DNA of 57,489 nucleotides from Streptococcus peroris ATCC 700780 (GCF_000187585.1 NZ_GL732463.1:833086-890574); one strand, 5' to 3'; shown: positions 18,660-30,967, counted from the first letter of the stretch. Notes: a model not told the origin generated them from the letters alone. Numbers and translations are program-made.

Positions 18660-18668
18660 ATTATACCA
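18660..18668 (-). promoter_or_regulatory. Extended -10 promoter of the xseA cluster
   Basis: Minus strand TGGTATAAT (18668-18660), a TGn-extended -10, about 38 bp before the xseA ATG. No good -35 is seen at the right distance. It would serve xseA-xseB-ispA-tlyA-argR-recN. Confidence 0.55.
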
Positions 18669-18748
18669 AAAAACCGTTTAAAAATCTCTTTTTTCACCTC
18701 TAGAATACGAAAACAAGACTAGATTTCTTTGACCTTATCTTATAATAT

Positions 18749-18781
18749 ACAAAAGCCCTCGGAAAAAATCCAAGGGCTTTA
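18749..18781 (-). terminator. Terminator of eno
   Basis: Stem AAAGCCCTTGGA / TCCGAGGGCTTTT around a T-rich loop, 20 bp after the eno stop. T-runs flank both sides, so it may work in both directions. It separates eno from the xseA promoter. Confidence 0.88.
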
Positions 18782-18800
18782 ATTAGTTCAATGAACTATT

Positions 18801-20108
<1,308 letters not shown>

Positions 20109-20143
20109 TTACTCTCCTTTTGAGTTAAATTTTTTACACCTCT

Positions 20144-20172
20144 ATGATACCTCAAAAAGAGACCTTTTTCAA
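20144..20172 (-). promoter_or_regulatory. Promoter of eno
   Basis: Minus-strand -35 TTGAAA (20172-20167), 17-bp spacer, -10 TATCAT (20149-20144). Start near 20137; leader about 30 nt with AAAAGGAG ribosome binding site. Confidence 0.7.
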
Positions 20173-20229
20173 GAAAAAACGTTATCTTTGTGCAAATTCT
20201 CCTTATCTATATAAAGTAACCGTTTTCTT

Positions 20230-20257
20230 TTGCAAGTGATATTGAGACTTTTATGAT
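20230..20257 (+). promoter_or_regulatory. Promoter of the DUF1694 gene
   Basis: -35 TTGCAA (20230-20235), 16 bp, -10 TATGAT (20252-20257). The expected start (about 20264) coincides with the ATG codons, so the mRNA would have almost no leader. Confidence 0.5.
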
Positions 20258-20262
20258 ATACT

Positions 20263-20712
20263 ATGATTATGACTGATTTATCAAAACAAATCCTAGAAAA
20301 GGCCAATGGTGGTCTTAAATTAAATCCTGATGAACAAAGACGCTTCCTCGGTACCTTTGAAGAACGTGTTCTTGGATATGCAGACCTTGAAACAGCTAAT
20401 GATGATAAATTTGAAAAGGCTTATGTATCTATTTTAGAGAGTCTAAAAAAAGAAACTGAACAACTTTTTGTCAAAATTTCTCCTCAAGTAGTATTTGAAA
20501 AGCAGGTCTATTATCTAAAACAAGCCAAAGATGCTGACTGCCAAGCAACCATCGTTTCTGAAGAACATAACTCTTCTCCTTTTGGTCTAGTTATCCATAG
20601 CGATGCTCCTGTTCAAACAAATGAAAAAGACCTCAGAAAGGCCTTTTCAGACTTATGGTTGGAAAAAGAGAGTAAAGCTCCTACTTCTCTCTGGAAAAAA
20701 TGGTTTGGTTAA
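20263..20712 (+). CDS. DUF1694 (YueI-like) family protein
   Basis: A 149-aa cytoplasmic protein of the YueI/DUF1694 family found in Firmicutes; function unknown. Family features are the N-terminal [34 protein letters not shown] segment and a short C-terminal WKKWFG. Two ATGs are possible, at 20263 and 20269; the second (MTDLSKQ) is more family-like. No Shine-Dalgarno sequence precedes either, and the -10 sits directly upstream, suggesting a near-leaderless mRNA. Its last 32 bp overlap the end of the convergent glycerate kinase gene. Confidence 0.85.
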   Translation: MIMTDLSKQILEKANGGLKLNPDEQRRFLGTFEERVLGYADLETANDDKFEKAYVSILESLKKETEQLFVKISPQVVFEKQVYYLKQAKDADCQATIVSEEHNSSPFGLVIHSDAPVQTNEKDLRKAFSDLWLEKESKAPTSLWKKWFG

Positions 20713-21823
20713 TTTTTTTCAAAGCTAAGACTTGACCGATGTTTGCAGCTGTATTTTCTAAGTAGACAGCTGCTTTTTTTAGACTCTCTTCCAATGGTTC
20801 GCTTTTTTCTAGTATGGAAAAAGCAGCGACGATATTCTCAAATGGTAAGGGAGGTAAATCATCTGCCAAACTACCACAAATAGCAAGAACTGGAACACCC
20901 CTAGGTGTTCTTTTTGCTACACCGATGGGAGCTTTACCGGCTAAACTTTGTGAATCCAGTCTACCTTCGCCGACAATCACTAGGTCTGCATTAGTCACTT
21001 TTTGATCGAAGTTTATCAAATTTAAACAAGTTTGAATACCAGATACAATCTCTGCTCCAGCAAAGGCACACAAGCCAGCTGCAATCCCACCGCCTGCTCC
21101 TGCACCATCCAATTGTAAAATTTCAGGTGCAACTTTACCATAAAAGTTTTTAATTGCAACATCAACTTCTTGAAATTTAGATGGATCCAATCCCTTTTGT
21201 TTCCCAAATGTAAAGGTAGCACCATGAGGTCCACAGAGAGGATTGGTCACATCGGCCAGTATTTTTATATTTACATCAGAGGGAATTTGAAGTACTCTTT
21301 CCTTCGAAATCTTTCTGATTTCAAACAAAGATTGGCCACAAGCCTTAAGTTCCATTCCATTTTTATCATAAAACTGATAACCAAGACCTGATGCAATCCC
21401 AAGTCCGCCATCGTTACTAGCTGTACCACCAACACCAACGTAGATATCTTTAATCCCTTGGTCTATTAAATGCAGAATCAGTTGAGCAATTCCCTCTGTT
21501 TGAATTGCTATAGGATTTCGTTTTTCAATAGGAATTTTAGCAAGACCTACTAAATCTGCAACTTCAAAAAGAGCTAGTTTTCCTTTTTGAAAGTAAGGCA
21601 TTTGAACCTCATCACCAAAAGGACCAGTAACCTGTACTGTTTTCTCTTCCAAACCTAGAGAACTTTTAATGGCGTCTACTGTTCCTTCACCTCCATCACC
21701 AACGGGTAAAAGTAAACACTCCACGTTAGGTATGGCCCTTTCGAATCCTCTTTTTATAGCTTCTGCTACTTGTTTTGCAGGTAGACTCTCCTTAAAAGAG
21801 TCAGGTGCTATAATTATTTTCAT
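20681..21823 (-). CDS. glxK: Glycerate kinase (GlxK/GckA family)
   Basis: Phosphorylates D-glycerate to 2-phosphoglycerate (or 3-phosphoglycerate in some members). The 380-aa sequence shows the family N-terminus [33 protein letters not shown], the [13 protein letters not shown] motif and [15 protein letters not shown]. The product feeds enolase, encoded nearby. The last 10 codons overlap the opposite-strand DUF1694 gene, and no terminator is seen between them. serB is 18 bp upstream, so the two are probably cotranscribed. Confidence 0.93.
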   Translation of the reverse strand: MKIIIAPDSFKESLPAKQVAEAIKRGFERAIPNVECLLLPVGDGGEGTVDAIKSSLGLEEKTVQVTGPFGDEVQMPYFQKGKLALFEVADLVGLAKIPIEKRNPIAIQTEGIAQLILHLIDQGIKDIYVGVGGTASNDGGLGIASGLGYQFYDKNGMELKACGQSLFEIRKISKERVLQIPSDVNIKILADVTNPLCGPHGATFTFGKQKGLDPSKFQEVDVAIKNFYGKVAPEILQLDGAGAGGGIAAGLCAFAGAEIVSGIQTCLNLINFDQKVTNADLVIVGEGRLDSQSLAGKAPIGVAKRTPRGVPVLAICGSLADDLPPLPFENIVAAFSILEKSEPLEESLKKAAVYLENTAANIGQVLALKKINQTIFSREK

Positions 21824-21841
21824 ATTGATTTCTCTTTCTAC

Positions 21842-22483
21842 CTAAAAGAAGTCTATCTTATCTAATGCTTTTAGTAAATCTCTATCATCTACCTGAAGAT
21901 TTATTTGCTTTTTCACAATGTCCTTAGCACAAAAAGCTATGCCAGTCCCTGATTTTTTAAGCATTTTTAAATCATTGGCTCCATCACCGATTACAATAGT
22001 TCTTTCGATTGGCACCTCTAATTCATCAGCCCATCTTACAAGAGTTTCTTCTTTGACTTCTCTACTGATGACTTGACCAACCAGATTTCCAGTTAAACAA
22101 CCATCTCTAATTTCCAGTTGATTGGCAGCAAACAATGAAATTCCTAAATCTTTTGCCAATCTTTCCACGATAGTGGTAAATCCACCTGATACCAAGCCGA
22201 CTTCTATCTGATTTTCTTGAAGAGTTTCAATAAACTGCTCAGCATTTTTACTAAGGTGTAGTTCGTGATAAATCTTATCAAAAACCTCTATAGAAAGCCC
22301 TTTCAGAAGAGAAACACGTTTTATCAAACTAGATTCGAAGTCTAATTCACCTTTCATAGCTTGGGCGGTTAGCAAAGCTACTTCTTCTTCACAATCCGCC
22401 TCTTTCCCTAATAAATCAATAACCTCTTCTTCTATCAAGGTTCCATCAACATCTAAGACACAGAGTCCTCTGACTTTATTCAT
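21842..22483 (-). CDS. serB: Phosphoserine phosphatase (SerB)
   Basis: HAD-family phosphatase that releases serine from phosphoserine. The 213-aa protein has the nucleophile motif LDVDGTLIEEE (DxDGT, residues about 10-14), the VSGGFT motif II and GDGANDLKMLKKSG motifs III/IV. It lacks the N-terminal ACT domain of longer SerB forms, as usual in streptococci. It sits after glgA with a terminator between, and 18 bp before glycerate kinase. Confidence 0.93.
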   Translation of the reverse strand: MNKVRGLCVLDVDGTLIEEEVIDLLGKEADCEEEVALLTAQAMKGELDFESSLIKRVSLLKGLSIEVFDKIYHELHLSKNAEQFIETLQENQIEVGLVSGGFTTIVERLAKDLGISLFAANQLEIRDGCLTGNLVGQVISREVKEETLVRWADELEVPIERTIVIGDGANDLKMLKKSGTGIAFCAKDIVKKQINLQVDDRDLLKALDKIDFF

Positions 22484-22508
22484 CTATTTCCCTTACTTTC
22501 ATCATCTC

Positions 22509-22537
22509 AAAAAATCGTATGAAAACTTCATACGATT
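22509..22537 (-). terminator. Terminator of the glg operon
   Basis: A 13-bp perfect stem AAAATCGTATGAA / TTCATACGATTTT with a 3-nt loop, 9 bp after the glgA stop. T-rich on the minus-strand exit (TTTTTTGAG). Confidence 0.9.
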
Positions 22538-22545
22538 TTAATGAT

Positions 22546-23979
22546 TTAGTTTGCTAAGCTGTGATACAAATCAAGGTAAGACTGACAAGCAGTATCCCAT
22601 GAGAAGTCACATTCCATGGCTTGAACTTGCATATTTTCCCAAACATCTGGATGGTTGTGATAAACATCCAAGGCGGTTTGTAAAGCCCAGTTGAGCCAGT
22701 AAGGAGTTAGGTTGTTAAAGCTAAATCCTGTACCAGTTCCTTCAATCGGATTGAATGGCTGAACAGTATCTCTCAAACCACCAACCTCATTGACAAGAGG
22801 CAAAGTTCCATAGCGCATAGCCATCATTTGTGAAAGTCCACATGGTTCAAAGCGACTTGGCATAAGGAAAATATCACACGCTGCATAAATCTCTTGTGCG
22901 AGTTTTACATCAAAGGTAATATTGGCAGACAATTTTTCTGGGAATACTTGTCCAAACCAGGAGAAAGCTTGTTCGAAACCAGGATCTCCTGTACCCAAGA
23001 GAACGATTTGAAGGTCTTCTTGAAGCATACGATGCAATCCTTCAACAACGACGTCAAAACCTTTCTGTCTTGTTAAACGTGATACAATACCAATCATTGG
23101 AACATCCGGACGGACAGGAAGACCAACTTTTTCTTGAAGTTTAGCTTTATTTTGAGCCTTACCTGACAAATCAGTTTTATCAAAATGGTACTCTAACAAA
23201 GCATCTGTCACTGGGTTGTATAAATCAGTATCAATTCCGTTTACAATACCAGAAAGCTTACCAGATTCCATTCGGAGAATTTGATCAATACCACACCCAA
23301 ACTCTGTTGTCATAATTTCATGAGCATAACTTGGTGATACAGTTGTAACACGATCAGCATAGAGAATACCAGCCTTCATCCAGTTGAGGCAATCATTCCA
23401 GCGAACTGTACCATCCGCATAACGTTCAAAACCAACTCGGAACAAATCCCAAAGCATACCTTCAGAGAACTGACCTTGAAATTCCAAATTATGGATAGTC
23501 AAGACAGTTTTGATGTTTTGGTAAGCTTGAATCCATCTGTATTTTTCTTTCAACAAGAAAGGAATCATAGCTGTGTGGTAATCATGAGCATGGAGGACAT
23601 CAGGGATAAACCCAATACGTTCCATAGCTTCTAGGGCAGCAAGTTGGAAGAAAGCAAAGCGTTCACCATCATCGAAATCTCCGTAAACATGCCCACGGAA
23701 GAAATAGTATTGATTGTCAATAAAGTAGAAAGTAACACCGTTTAAAACTGTTTTCTTAACTCCACAAAATTGTTTGCGCCAACCAACATAGACTTCAAAT
23801 TGAAGAACATCTTCGATTTGATCACCGAACTTAGCCTCTACCATATCATAATACGGTAAGATAACAGCAACTTCCTGTCCTGCTTTTACTAGTGATTTAG
23901 GAAGAGCTCCGATAACATCTCCCAATCCACCAGTTTTTGAAAAGGGCGCACCTTCTGCTGCTACAAATAAAATTTTCAT
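22546..23979 (-). CDS. glgA: Glycogen synthase (GlgA)
   Basis: GT5 glycosyltransferase that extends alpha-1,4-glucan chains from ADP-glucose. 477 aa, normal length. The ADP-glucose binding KTGGLGDV motif is at residues 15-22, and the C-terminal catalytic [10 protein letters not shown] glutamate motif is present. Last gene of glgBCDA; it overlaps glgD by 4 bp (ATGA). No glgP follows, unlike some other Firmicutes glg operons. Confidence 0.97.
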   Translation of the reverse strand: MKILFVAAEGAPFSKTGGLGDVIGALPKSLVKAGQEVAVILPYYDMVEAKFGDQIEDVLQFEVYVGWRKQFCGVKKTVLNGVTFYFIDNQYYFFRGHVYGDFDDGERFAFFQLAALEAMERIGFIPDVLHAHDYHTAMIPFLLKEKYRWIQAYQNIKTVLTIHNLEFQGQFSEGMLWDLFRVGFERYADGTVRWNDCLNWMKAGILYADRVTTVSPSYAHEIMTTEFGCGIDQILRMESGKLSGIVNGIDTDLYNPVTDALLEYHFDKTDLSGKAQNKAKLQEKVGLPVRPDVPMIGIVSRLTRQKGFDVVVEGLHRMLQEDLQIVLLGTGDPGFEQAFSWFGQVFPEKLSANITFDVKLAQEIYAACDIFLMPSRFEPCGLSQMMAMRYGTLPLVNEVGGLRDTVQPFNPIEGTGTGFSFNNLTPYWLNWALQTALDVYHNHPDVWENMQVQAMECDFSWDTACQSYLDLYHSLAN

Positions 23980-25115
23980 GAAAAGATATCCTCTGTTACT
24001 TTGTCGCCTTTTTTGATGATTACAGGGTTTTCTACTGTACCTCGAATCACAACTCCCGCAGCTATTTCAGCACCCTTATCTACGATAGCATTTTCAATTT
24101 GTGCACCTTCTCCGATGACAACGCGAGGGAAAATGATAGATTCTTTTACAAAGCTATTTTTATTGATACGAACATTACGTGAAATAACTGACTTAACGAC
24201 TTCACCTTCAACGATACTACCAGAAGCAAATTGTGAGGTGTTTACTTTTGAACCAGGTGCATAGTAAGTAGGCTCTTCATTTTTAACCTTTGTATGAATC
24301 TTTTGATTTGGTGAGAACAAAGAGTAGAATTTATGCTGATCAAGCATATCCAGATTAGCTTGATAGTATGTTTCCACTGAGTGGATGTTTGCTAGATAGC
24401 CTGTGTATTCATACGCAAAAGCACCCTCTTTTGCCGCCAAATCCCGCAAAACATACCGTAATTTTTCCGGAAATTCCTTTTGAGCTTCTTCTTCCAATCT
24501 CTTAATCAACCACGGAGTGTCTACAACAAAAATATCAGTAGACATGTTGTAGTACTCTTGGTTTGATTTTTTATCAAAGAGTTTGTGGGAAACCACATGA
24601 TCAGTTTCATCTATATCAAGGATTGCATTTACTTCTGAAATTTCCTTCTTAGGCAATTTCTTATACACAACTGTGATTGGTGATTTTGTTGTATTATGCA
24701 GGTGGAAAACTTGAGCAAGATCAATATTCACCAAAACATCACAGTTCAAGGATACTGTTTGATTTGAACCAGAACGTTTCAAGTAGGTCAAGAGTTGTTG
24801 ATAATACTCTTTACCAACCGTACTGCTTTCTACACGGGTATTGTAAATTCCAAGGTAGTAGTGACTAAGAAGCGTATTCAAGCCCCATTCACGTCCTGAT
24901 CGAATATGGTCAAAAACAGAGCTGATATTATCTTGTTGAAAAATTCCGAAGATACTACGAACACCAGCATTGGCTAGACTTGAAAGTGGGAAGTCAATCA
25001 AACGATACTTTCCTCCAAATGGCAAACTTGCCACAGGACGATTACTTGTCAAGGTTGACATATCATGAAAACCAACGGTGTTTCCTAAAATCGCTGAATA
25101 TTTATCAATCTTCAT
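23976..25115 (-). CDS. glgD: GlgD, ADP-glucose pyrophosphorylase regulatory subunit
   Basis: A 379-aa GlgC paralog that forms a hetero-oligomer with GlgC in Firmicutes. The nucleotide-binding loop GGxGTRL of GlgC is replaced ([23 protein letters not shown]), showing it is not a full catalyst. The downstream [13 protein letters not shown] segment and left-handed beta-helix domain (about residues 270-379) are retained. Overlaps glgC by 11 bp and glgA by 4 bp. Confidence 0.95.
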   Translation of the reverse strand: MKIDKYSAILGNTVGFHDMSTLTSNRPVASLPFGGKYRLIDFPLSSLANAGVRSIFGIFQQDNISSVFDHIRSGREWGLNTLLSHYYLGIYNTRVESSTVGKEYYQQLLTYLKRSGSNQTVSLNCDVLVNIDLAQVFHLHNTTKSPITVVYKKLPKKEISEVNAILDIDETDHVVSHKLFDKKSNQEYYNMSTDIFVVDTPWLIKRLEEEAQKEFPEKLRYVLRDLAAKEGAFAYEYTGYLANIHSVETYYQANLDMLDQHKFYSLFSPNQKIHTKVKNEEPTYYAPGSKVNTSQFASGSIVEGEVVKSVISRNVRINKNSFVKESIIFPRVVIGEGAQIENAIVDKGAEIAAGVVIRGTVENPVIIKKGDKVTEDIFS

Positions 25116-26247
25116 CTGTTGCTACCCCCACTACTTCATTATATCCGATTACTTGTACTTCTTCTGTACCATCAATCTCTACACCATCAGCAATGACTGC
25201 TCCTTCTCCGATAATCGCACGAGTAATTTTAGCGCCTCTTCCGATAACTGCTCCACTCATGATTACAGAATCAACAACTTCAGCTCCTTTACGAACCTGA
25301 GCAGCTGTTGATAAGATAGAGTGTTTAACTGTTCCATTTACATAACATCCATCTACTACAAGAGAATCTTCTACATGTGCGTGTTCTCCAAGGAAGTTTG
25401 GTGGAGCGATAAGGTTACGTGAATATATTTTCCATTGACGGTTACGGCTATCTAGAGCATTCTCTGGGGAGATATATTCCATATTTGCTTCCCAAAGTGA
25501 TTCAATCGTACCAACGTCCTTCCAGTATCCATTAAATTCATAAGCATAGACACTTTCACCAGTTTCAAGATAGTTTGGAATAACGTTTTTACCAAAGTCA
25601 GACATGTCAATGTTTGCTTTTTCAGCTGCAACAAGCATGTTGCGTAGACGTTTCCAATCGAAGATGTAAATACCCATAGAAGCCTTCGTTGATTTTGGTT
25701 CGGCTGGTTTTTCTTCGAATTCGACAATACGATTGTTGGCATCGGTATTCATGATACCAAAACGACTTGCTTCTTTTAATGGTACATCCAAAACAGCAAC
25801 TGTCAAGCTGGCGTTATTGTCCTTGTGAGATTGGAGCATATCATCGTAATCCATCTTGTAGATATGGTCACCTGAAAGAATCAATACATACTCAGGATTG
25901 ATGCTATCAATATAGTCGATGTTTTGGTAAATTGCATGACTTGTACCTTCAAACCAGCGATTTCCCTCACTAGCAGAATATGGTTGAAGGATAGAAACTC
26001 CTGTGTCAATACCATCTAAACCCCAACTAGAACCATTACCAATGTGACTATTTAGAGCTAGCGGTTGATATTGTGTAATAACACCAACATTATTGATACC
26101 AGAGTTAGCACAGTTTGAGAGAGCAAAGTCGATAATGCGGTAGCGCCCGCCAAATTGCACAGCAGGTTTTGCAATGCTTTGAGTGAGTTTACCGAGACGA
26201 GTTCCTTGCCCACCAGCAAGGATTAAGGCTAGCATTTCATTCTTCAT
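25105..26247 (-). CDS. glgC: Glucose-1-phosphate adenylyltransferase (GlgC)
   Basis: Makes ADP-glucose from ATP and glucose 1-phosphate, the committed step of glycogen synthesis. The 380-aa protein has [13 protein letters not shown] (residues 10-22), the RIIDFALSN region, the WFEGTSHAI catalytic segment, and a C-terminal beta-helix with repeated hexapeptides ([20 protein letters not shown]). Overlaps glgB by 11 bp and glgD by 11 bp. Confidence 0.97.
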   Translation of the reverse strand: MKNEMLALILAGGQGTRLGKLTQSIAKPAVQFGGRYRIIDFALSNCANSGINNVGVITQYQPLALNSHIGNGSSWGLDGIDTGVSILQPYSASEGNRWFEGTSHAIYQNIDYIDSINPEYVLILSGDHIYKMDYDDMLQSHKDNNASLTVAVLDVPLKEASRFGIMNTDANNRIVEFEEKPAEPKSTKASMGIYIFDWKRLRNMLVAAEKANIDMSDFGKNVIPNYLETGESVYAYEFNGYWKDVGTIESLWEANMEYISPENALDSRNRQWKIYSRNLIAPPNFLGEHAHVEDSLVVDGCYVNGTVKHSILSTAAQVRKGAEVVDSVIMSGAVIGRGAKITRAIIGEGAVIADGVEIDGTEEVQVIGYNEVVGVATDED

Positions 26248-28165
26248 TTTCTACTCCTTTATATGTTTTATTTAATTCTTTTTTAGTAGGTTTCAAGCGA
26301 CGTTTCATTTTCCAGATACTTGCCCCCATTGCTGGTAAAGTAAAGGTTAATGTCTGCTTATAATCCTTCCATAATCCTTCTTGAGTTTGAACTGTTTGGT
26401 TGTGTTCCTTCCAAACACCACCCCATTGTTCTAACTCTGTATTCCAAATTTCTTCATAAACACCTGCGACAGGAAGACCAATTGTGAAGTCAGGGCGTTC
26501 AACTGGTGCCATATTGAAGACACAGACTAGCATATCGCCTTTCTTTCCTTTACGGATAAAGGATAGGACACTTTGATCTCTATTATCGGCATCAATGATT
26601 TCGATACCATCATAACTCATATCTACTTCCCAGAGGCAACGATTCTCTTTATAAAGTTGATTCAACTGAGATGTGAAGTATCTCATCTTAGCATTCATCG
26701 GATCTTCAAGGTTAGACCACTCTAATTGTTCTTCTGATTTCCACTCTAAGAATTGGCCAAACTCGCTACCCATGAAAAGTAATTTCTTCCCAGGGTGACA
26801 GATTTGGTAGGTATATAGATTTCTCAGACCCGCAAATTGATTGTACCTATCTCCCCACATCTTATGCATCATACTCTTCTTACCATGGACAACCTCATCA
26901 TGTGAAAATGGCAAAAGGTAGTTTTCGCTAAAGATATACATGAAGCTGAAGGTCACAAGGTTAAAATCATACTTGCGATAGATTGGATCTTCCTCGTAGA
27001 AACGGAGAATATCATTCATCCATCCCATGTTCCACTTGTAATCAAATCCAAGTCCACCCATCTCCCTCATTCCAGTTATCTTAGTTCCTGAAGAAGACTC
27101 TTCAGCAATCATCATAACATCAGGGTGAGCAAGTTTAATAACAGTATTTAGACGTTGAAGGAAATAATAACCTTCGTAGTTAAGATTGCCACCATCTTTA
27201 TTTGGCGTCCATGGAGCATTATCATAATCAAGATAGAGAATATTACTTACAGCATCAACTCGAATACCATCCAAATGATAAAAATCAATCCAGAACTTAA
27301 TACTTGAAATCAAGAAAGATTGGACTTCGTTTTTACCAAGGTCAAAATTCAATGCCCCCCAACCATAGTTGTGTGCTTTATCATGGTCTTGATATTCAAA
27401 AGTTGGTGTTCCATCATAATAGGCTAATGCATCATCATTGATGGTAAAGTGGCCTGGAACCCAGTCTACGATGACGCCGATATTATTTAAGTGACACTCC
27501 TCAACAAAGTCCTGAAACTCTTCTGGGGTACCATAAGTATGCTCTAAAGCAAAGTAACCCATGAGTTGATAACCCCAACTCAAGCCTAGCGGATGCGCCA
27601 TCAACGGCATAAACTCAATATGAGTGTAATTCATCTCAACTAGGTAAGGTATCAATTCTTCTTTTAATTGAGCAAAACTGTATGGTGTTCCATCAGGATT
27701 TGTTTTCCAAGAGCCCGCATGAGCTTCGTAAATATTAACAGGTCTCTCAAAGAATCCTAAACGTTTTCTTCGAGCTAGCCAGAGCCCATCCTTCCATTTC
27801 TTCTCAGGAATTTCTGTTAAAACAGCCCCTGTTCCCGGACGAGCCTCATAGCGAATGGCTAGAGGATCGAGCTTCATAAGTTGATGACCATTAGCGCGAG
27901 TAATATTATATTTATAAATATGTCCCTCTTTGGCTAAAGTGGTAAAAACTTCCCAAACTCCAGATTCATTCCGAACCATGGGGATTTGGTTTTCAATCCA
28001 ATTGGTAAAATCACCGACTAGATGGACTGCCTGCGCATTTGGAGCCCAAACACGGAATGAGTAGCCCCATTCCCCATCTCTCTCCTCAAGGTGTGCGCCC
28101 AAATAGTGTTGAAGATGGAAATTTTCGCCAGTTGTAAAAGTTCTTAAAGCTTCAAATTTATCCAT
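26237..28165 (-). CDS. glgB: 1,4-alpha-glucan branching enzyme (GlgB)
   Basis: Introduces alpha-1,6 branches into glycogen. 642 aa: N-terminal CBM48 domain (about residues 20-115), GH13 catalytic barrel with nucleophile in [13 protein letters not shown], acid/base in MMIAEESSS and a third acid in [10 protein letters not shown], then a beta-sandwich C-domain. The last roughly 20 residues are lysine-rich ([17 protein letters not shown]) and extend beyond the usual end, created in the overlap with glgC. First gene of the operon; ribosome binding site AAAGGGGG. Confidence 0.97.
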   Translation of the reverse strand: MDKFEALRTFTTGENFHLQHYLGAHLEERDGEWGYSFRVWAPNAQAVHLVGDFTNWIENQIPMVRNESGVWEVFTTLAKEGHIYKYNITRANGHQLMKLDPLAIRYEARPGTGAVLTEIPEKKWKDGLWLARRKRLGFFERPVNIYEAHAGSWKTNPDGTPYSFAQLKEELIPYLVEMNYTHIEFMPLMAHPLGLSWGYQLMGYFALEHTYGTPEEFQDFVEECHLNNIGVIVDWVPGHFTINDDALAYYDGTPTFEYQDHDKAHNYGWGALNFDLGKNEVQSFLISSIKFWIDFYHLDGIRVDAVSNILYLDYDNAPWTPNKDGGNLNYEGYYFLQRLNTVIKLAHPDVMMIAEESSSGTKITGMREMGGLGFDYKWNMGWMNDILRFYEEDPIYRKYDFNLVTFSFMYIFSENYLLPFSHDEVVHGKKSMMHKMWGDRYNQFAGLRNLYTYQICHPGKKLLFMGSEFGQFLEWKSEEQLEWSNLEDPMNAKMRYFTSQLNQLYKENRCLWEVDMSYDGIEIIDADNRDQSVLSFIRKGKKGDMLVCVFNMAPVERPDFTIGLPVAGVYEEIWNTELEQWGGVWKEHNQTVQTQEGLWKDYKQTLTFTLPAMGASIWKMKRRLKPTKKELNKTYKGVENEE

Positions 28166-28181
28166 AAATCCCCCTTTATAT

Positions 28182-28195
28182 TGTAAGCGTTTTCT
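28182..28195 (+). promoter_or_regulatory. cre site in the glgB leader
   Basis: TGTAAGCGTTTTCT fits the CcpA consensus at every fixed position except the last base (T for A, an allowed W). It lies at about +2 to +15 of the predicted glgB transcript, so CcpA bound there would act as a roadblock. Confidence 0.8.
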
Positions 28196-28203
28196 ATAAT
28201 TCT

Positions 28204-28232
28204 ATTATACTATCTTTTAAGGAAACTTTCAA
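28204..28232 (-). promoter_or_regulatory. Promoter of the glycogen operon
   Basis: Minus-strand -35 TTGAAA (28232-28227), 17 bp, -10 TATAAT (28209-28204). Start near 28197, about 30 nt before glgB. Confidence 0.78.
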
Positions 28233-28540
28233 CTAATTTCCGAATTAATATAAATTTTTTTCAAAATTTCCTTAAATCATTTTCTTATTATTTTAGTAAT
28301 CTTCTTTACTTATCATTATCCTTGCTTGATTTTATTTGTTGTAGTAACAAATTACTTACTATAAAGATTTCAGTTCTTATTTTATGAATTACACCACCCA
28401 GAAACTTAACGTTTTATGATTAAATGTTATTTTTTGTTCGGTTTAATCATATATGATATCATTTTACCAAATTTTCTGAAATTTTCAACTATTTATTGTA
28501 ACTTTTTTTATTTTGATATATTCTTACATTTTACGCAAAA
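28233..28540. other. AT-rich intergenic gap between pulA and glgB
   Basis: About 300 bp with no open frame of note. The one feature I see is a dyad TTTGTT-GTAGT-AACAAA at 28335-28351 that could be an operator. No repeat element or RNA gene is recognisable. Confidence 0.5.
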
Positions 28541-28567
28541 AAAACTCAAGATTAAATCTTGAGTTTT
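28541..28567 (-). terminator. Terminator of pulA
   Basis: Stem AAAACTCAAG / CTTGAGTTTT with a 7-nt loop, 10 bp after the pulA stop, followed by TTTTTTTT on the minus strand. Confidence 0.92.
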
Positions 28568-28577
28568 GCTTGATGAT

Positions 28578-30860
28578 TTAAGATAAAATATTCATGACAG
28601 CTACGCTTACATTGTCAAGAGTATTTTCTTGGTTTGATCGACTATTAGAAATCAACACTTCAAGGTTACCTGCATTCTCATAATAGTGAGATTCTCCTTT
28701 GGCGTTAAAAACGACTAAGAAATGCTCGTCCTCATCATGAATTTCATAGACAATCCAACCACTATTTTCAACCGATGTATGAACAAAGACGTGACGGTAA
28801 ACTTCCTCATATGTAGGATATGAAAAGGCACCACACTTTGTTTTTAGGCGTATTATTTCACGAATAAATTCAATACTATCCTGACGTTCGTTCATCAAGT
28901 TCCAATCTACCTGGTTCACTGCATCTGGAGCATTGTAACTATTCATAGCACGTTCGCGGTCGTCATGAGTTAGCTCACCATTTTCCCCTGTAGGTACCAA
29001 TTTGGTACGACCAAATTCTTGACCGAGTTCCATAAAGGAGATACCTTGCATAAGCAGATTCATGGCAGTTGCTGTTTCTACCTTTTTCATGATGCTTTCT
29101 TGGTCTTCCGTTATATGAAGAGTCGCCAGCAAATCATGCAAGTTATAATTATCGTGTGCTTCTACGTAGTTAACAACCTGATTAGGGCTTAAATAAGAAC
29201 CCAACTCACGGCTACCAAGGATAGCTTTAGCAACAATCGGTTCAGTAGCAGCTCCACTGACAAAACCAGATTTGATATCTCCATAGACTTCGCCACCTTT
29301 TACAGCATCACGTTGGTCATCATTGAAAAATCCAATATTTGGCAACTGATAAGCATTGTCCTTCTTAGCCTTATCATAGGGAGCAAGACCTGTCCCCATA
29401 TCCCAACCTTCTCCGTAAAGGATAATTTTAGGATCGACTTCATCCATTGCCCAACGAATCATCTGCATGGTTTTAACATCATGGATTCCCATTAAGTCAA
29501 AGCGGAAACCATCAATATTAAACTCATTCACCCAATAGAGCAGTGAGTCGATCATGTACTTACGGAACATTTCGTGCTCACTGGCTGTCTCGTTGCCTAC
29601 ACCTGTTCCATTTTGATAACTACCATCACGATTCATTCGATAATAGTAGTCTGGAACCGTTGTTTGGAATGGAGCATCAACAGTTGAAAAGGTATGATTA
29701 TAAACCACATCCATGATAACGCCAATACCTGCATCATGATAAGCTTGAATCATCTTTTTCAAGTCACGAATAACTTGACCAGGATCATTAGGATTTGTAG
29801 AAAGGCTAGTTTCTGGTGCATTGTAGTTTTGTGGGTCGTAGCCCCAGTTGTAAGTTACATTTCCATCTGCATCATACTCTTTGTGACGATCAGCTATTGG
29901 CTGTAGTTGAACATAGTTCACACCCAATTCCTTGATGTAGTCAAATGCAGTAGACTGGCCGTATTGGTTGACTGTTCCAGTTTGGGCTGCACCCAAGAAA
30001 GTTCCTCTTAATTCAGGAGCAACACCAGAAGTTTCAGACTTGGTCAAATCACGAATATGCATTTCATAAACAACAGCTTGACAAGGATTTTCCAATCGCC
30101 AAGTTGCTTCTGTTCCGTTTTTAACTTCAAATCCTTCAACTTGACGTTCTTCTTCTGAAAGAATTGCTGAACGTTTACCATCTGGACTCGTTGCAGTCGT
30201 ATATGGATCGCGCGTCAATGATTGGTGATGAGGAAAATCAATCTGATATTGATAAGCACGACCTGCAAGACCTTCTGGAACTGTTAAACTCCAAACACCA
30301 ATTGTATTATCCTTGTGACTATAAGAATAACTATTCCCACGTTTCATCTCATAAGTTTTCAAGATAGGAGCATCATTGCTGGCTGATTCATAAACTACAA
30401 CTTTTACAGTTGTTGCTGTAGGCGACCAGAGTTTAAAGCTCGTTTCGTTAGCAGAAACTCGGCAGCCCAATTCTCCTTGATAACCCCAGTGGTGATCAAA
30501 GCTTGCACTATTAATCGCTTTATCAAAAGCAAATGGATTTTGATCTTTATAGTGTGGACTTGCAATGGCTGGATTTTCAGAATAATAAACTGTATCATCT
30601 CCATCCAAAATCCAAACTTCTGTCAAAAGTGGATAATAGTTGAATCGGATAGGATATTCTCTTGTCTCCCCGTCCTTTTCTACTCTAAAGATAAACTGTT
30701 CAAGAGGTGTTTCACTTGCTTGAGTCAATGAAAATGTAGTTCCAAAATATTCTTTTACTCTATTAAGTTTTTCTGTGTCTATTGGATCTTTACTATAATT
30801 GCATGCGTCATAATCTTCATCTTTACGATGGTAATGAATAAGTACAGGATAATTGTACAT
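28578..30860 (-). CDS. pulA: Type I pullulanase, cytoplasmic debranching enzyme (PulA)
   Basis: Hydrolyses alpha-1,6 bonds in glycogen, limit dextrins or pullulan. 760 aa with no signal peptide and no LPXTG, so it acts inside the cell, unlike the wall-bound SpuA-type pullulanase. The N-terminal part has E-set/CBM48-type domains, then a GH13_14 barrel with the pullulanase signature YNWGYDPQNY, nucleophile GFRFDLMG, acid/base LYGEGWDMG and EAHDNYNLHD. It is next to the glg operon but with its own terminator; an extended -10 (TGGTATAAA, 30896-30888) precedes it. Probably mobilises stored glycogen. Confidence 0.95.
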   Translation of the reverse strand: MYNYPVLIHYHRKDEDYDACNYSKDPIDTEKLNRVKEYFGTTFSLTQASETPLEQFIFRVEKDGETREYPIRFNYYPLLTEVWILDGDDTVYYSENPAIASPHYKDQNPFAFDKAINSASFDHHWGYQGELGCRVSANETSFKLWSPTATTVKVVVYESASNDAPILKTYEMKRGNSYSYSHKDNTIGVWSLTVPEGLAGRAYQYQIDFPHHQSLTRDPYTTATSPDGKRSAILSEEERQVEGFEVKNGTEATWRLENPCQAVVYEMHIRDLTKSETSGVAPELRGTFLGAAQTGTVNQYGQSTAFDYIKELGVNYVQLQPIADRHKEYDADGNVTYNWGYDPQNYNAPETSLSTNPNDPGQVIRDLKKMIQAYHDAGIGVIMDVVYNHTFSTVDAPFQTTVPDYYYRMNRDGSYQNGTGVGNETASEHEMFRKYMIDSLLYWVNEFNIDGFRFDLMGIHDVKTMQMIRWAMDEVDPKIILYGEGWDMGTGLAPYDKAKKDNAYQLPNIGFFNDDQRDAVKGGEVYGDIKSGFVSGAATEPIVAKAILGSRELGSYLSPNQVVNYVEAHDNYNLHDLLATLHITEDQESIMKKVETATAMNLLMQGISFMELGQEFGRTKLVPTGENGELTHDDRERAMNSYNAPDAVNQVDWNLMNERQDSIEFIREIIRLKTKCGAFSYPTYEEVYRHVFVHTSVENSGWIVYEIHDEDEHFLVVFNAKGESHYYENAGNLEVLISNSRSNQENTLDNVSVAVMNILS

Positions 30861-30967
30861 AAATTTACCTAATTTCTAATTGTTGATTTTATACCATTTC
30901 ATTTCTTGTTTAAATGATTCGAATGATATCAAGAAATAAAAAACGGATATTGTAAAATATGTGCTGG

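Noticed and set aside
18623..18697. Extended XseA N-terminus
   Set aside because: Covers the promoter -10 and is not family-like; GGGAGG fits the ATG at 18622.
23976..26247. glgC and glgD as an assembly duplication
   Set aside because: The two differ along their whole length and GlgD lacks the catalytic loop, the normal Firmicutes GlgC/GlgD pair.
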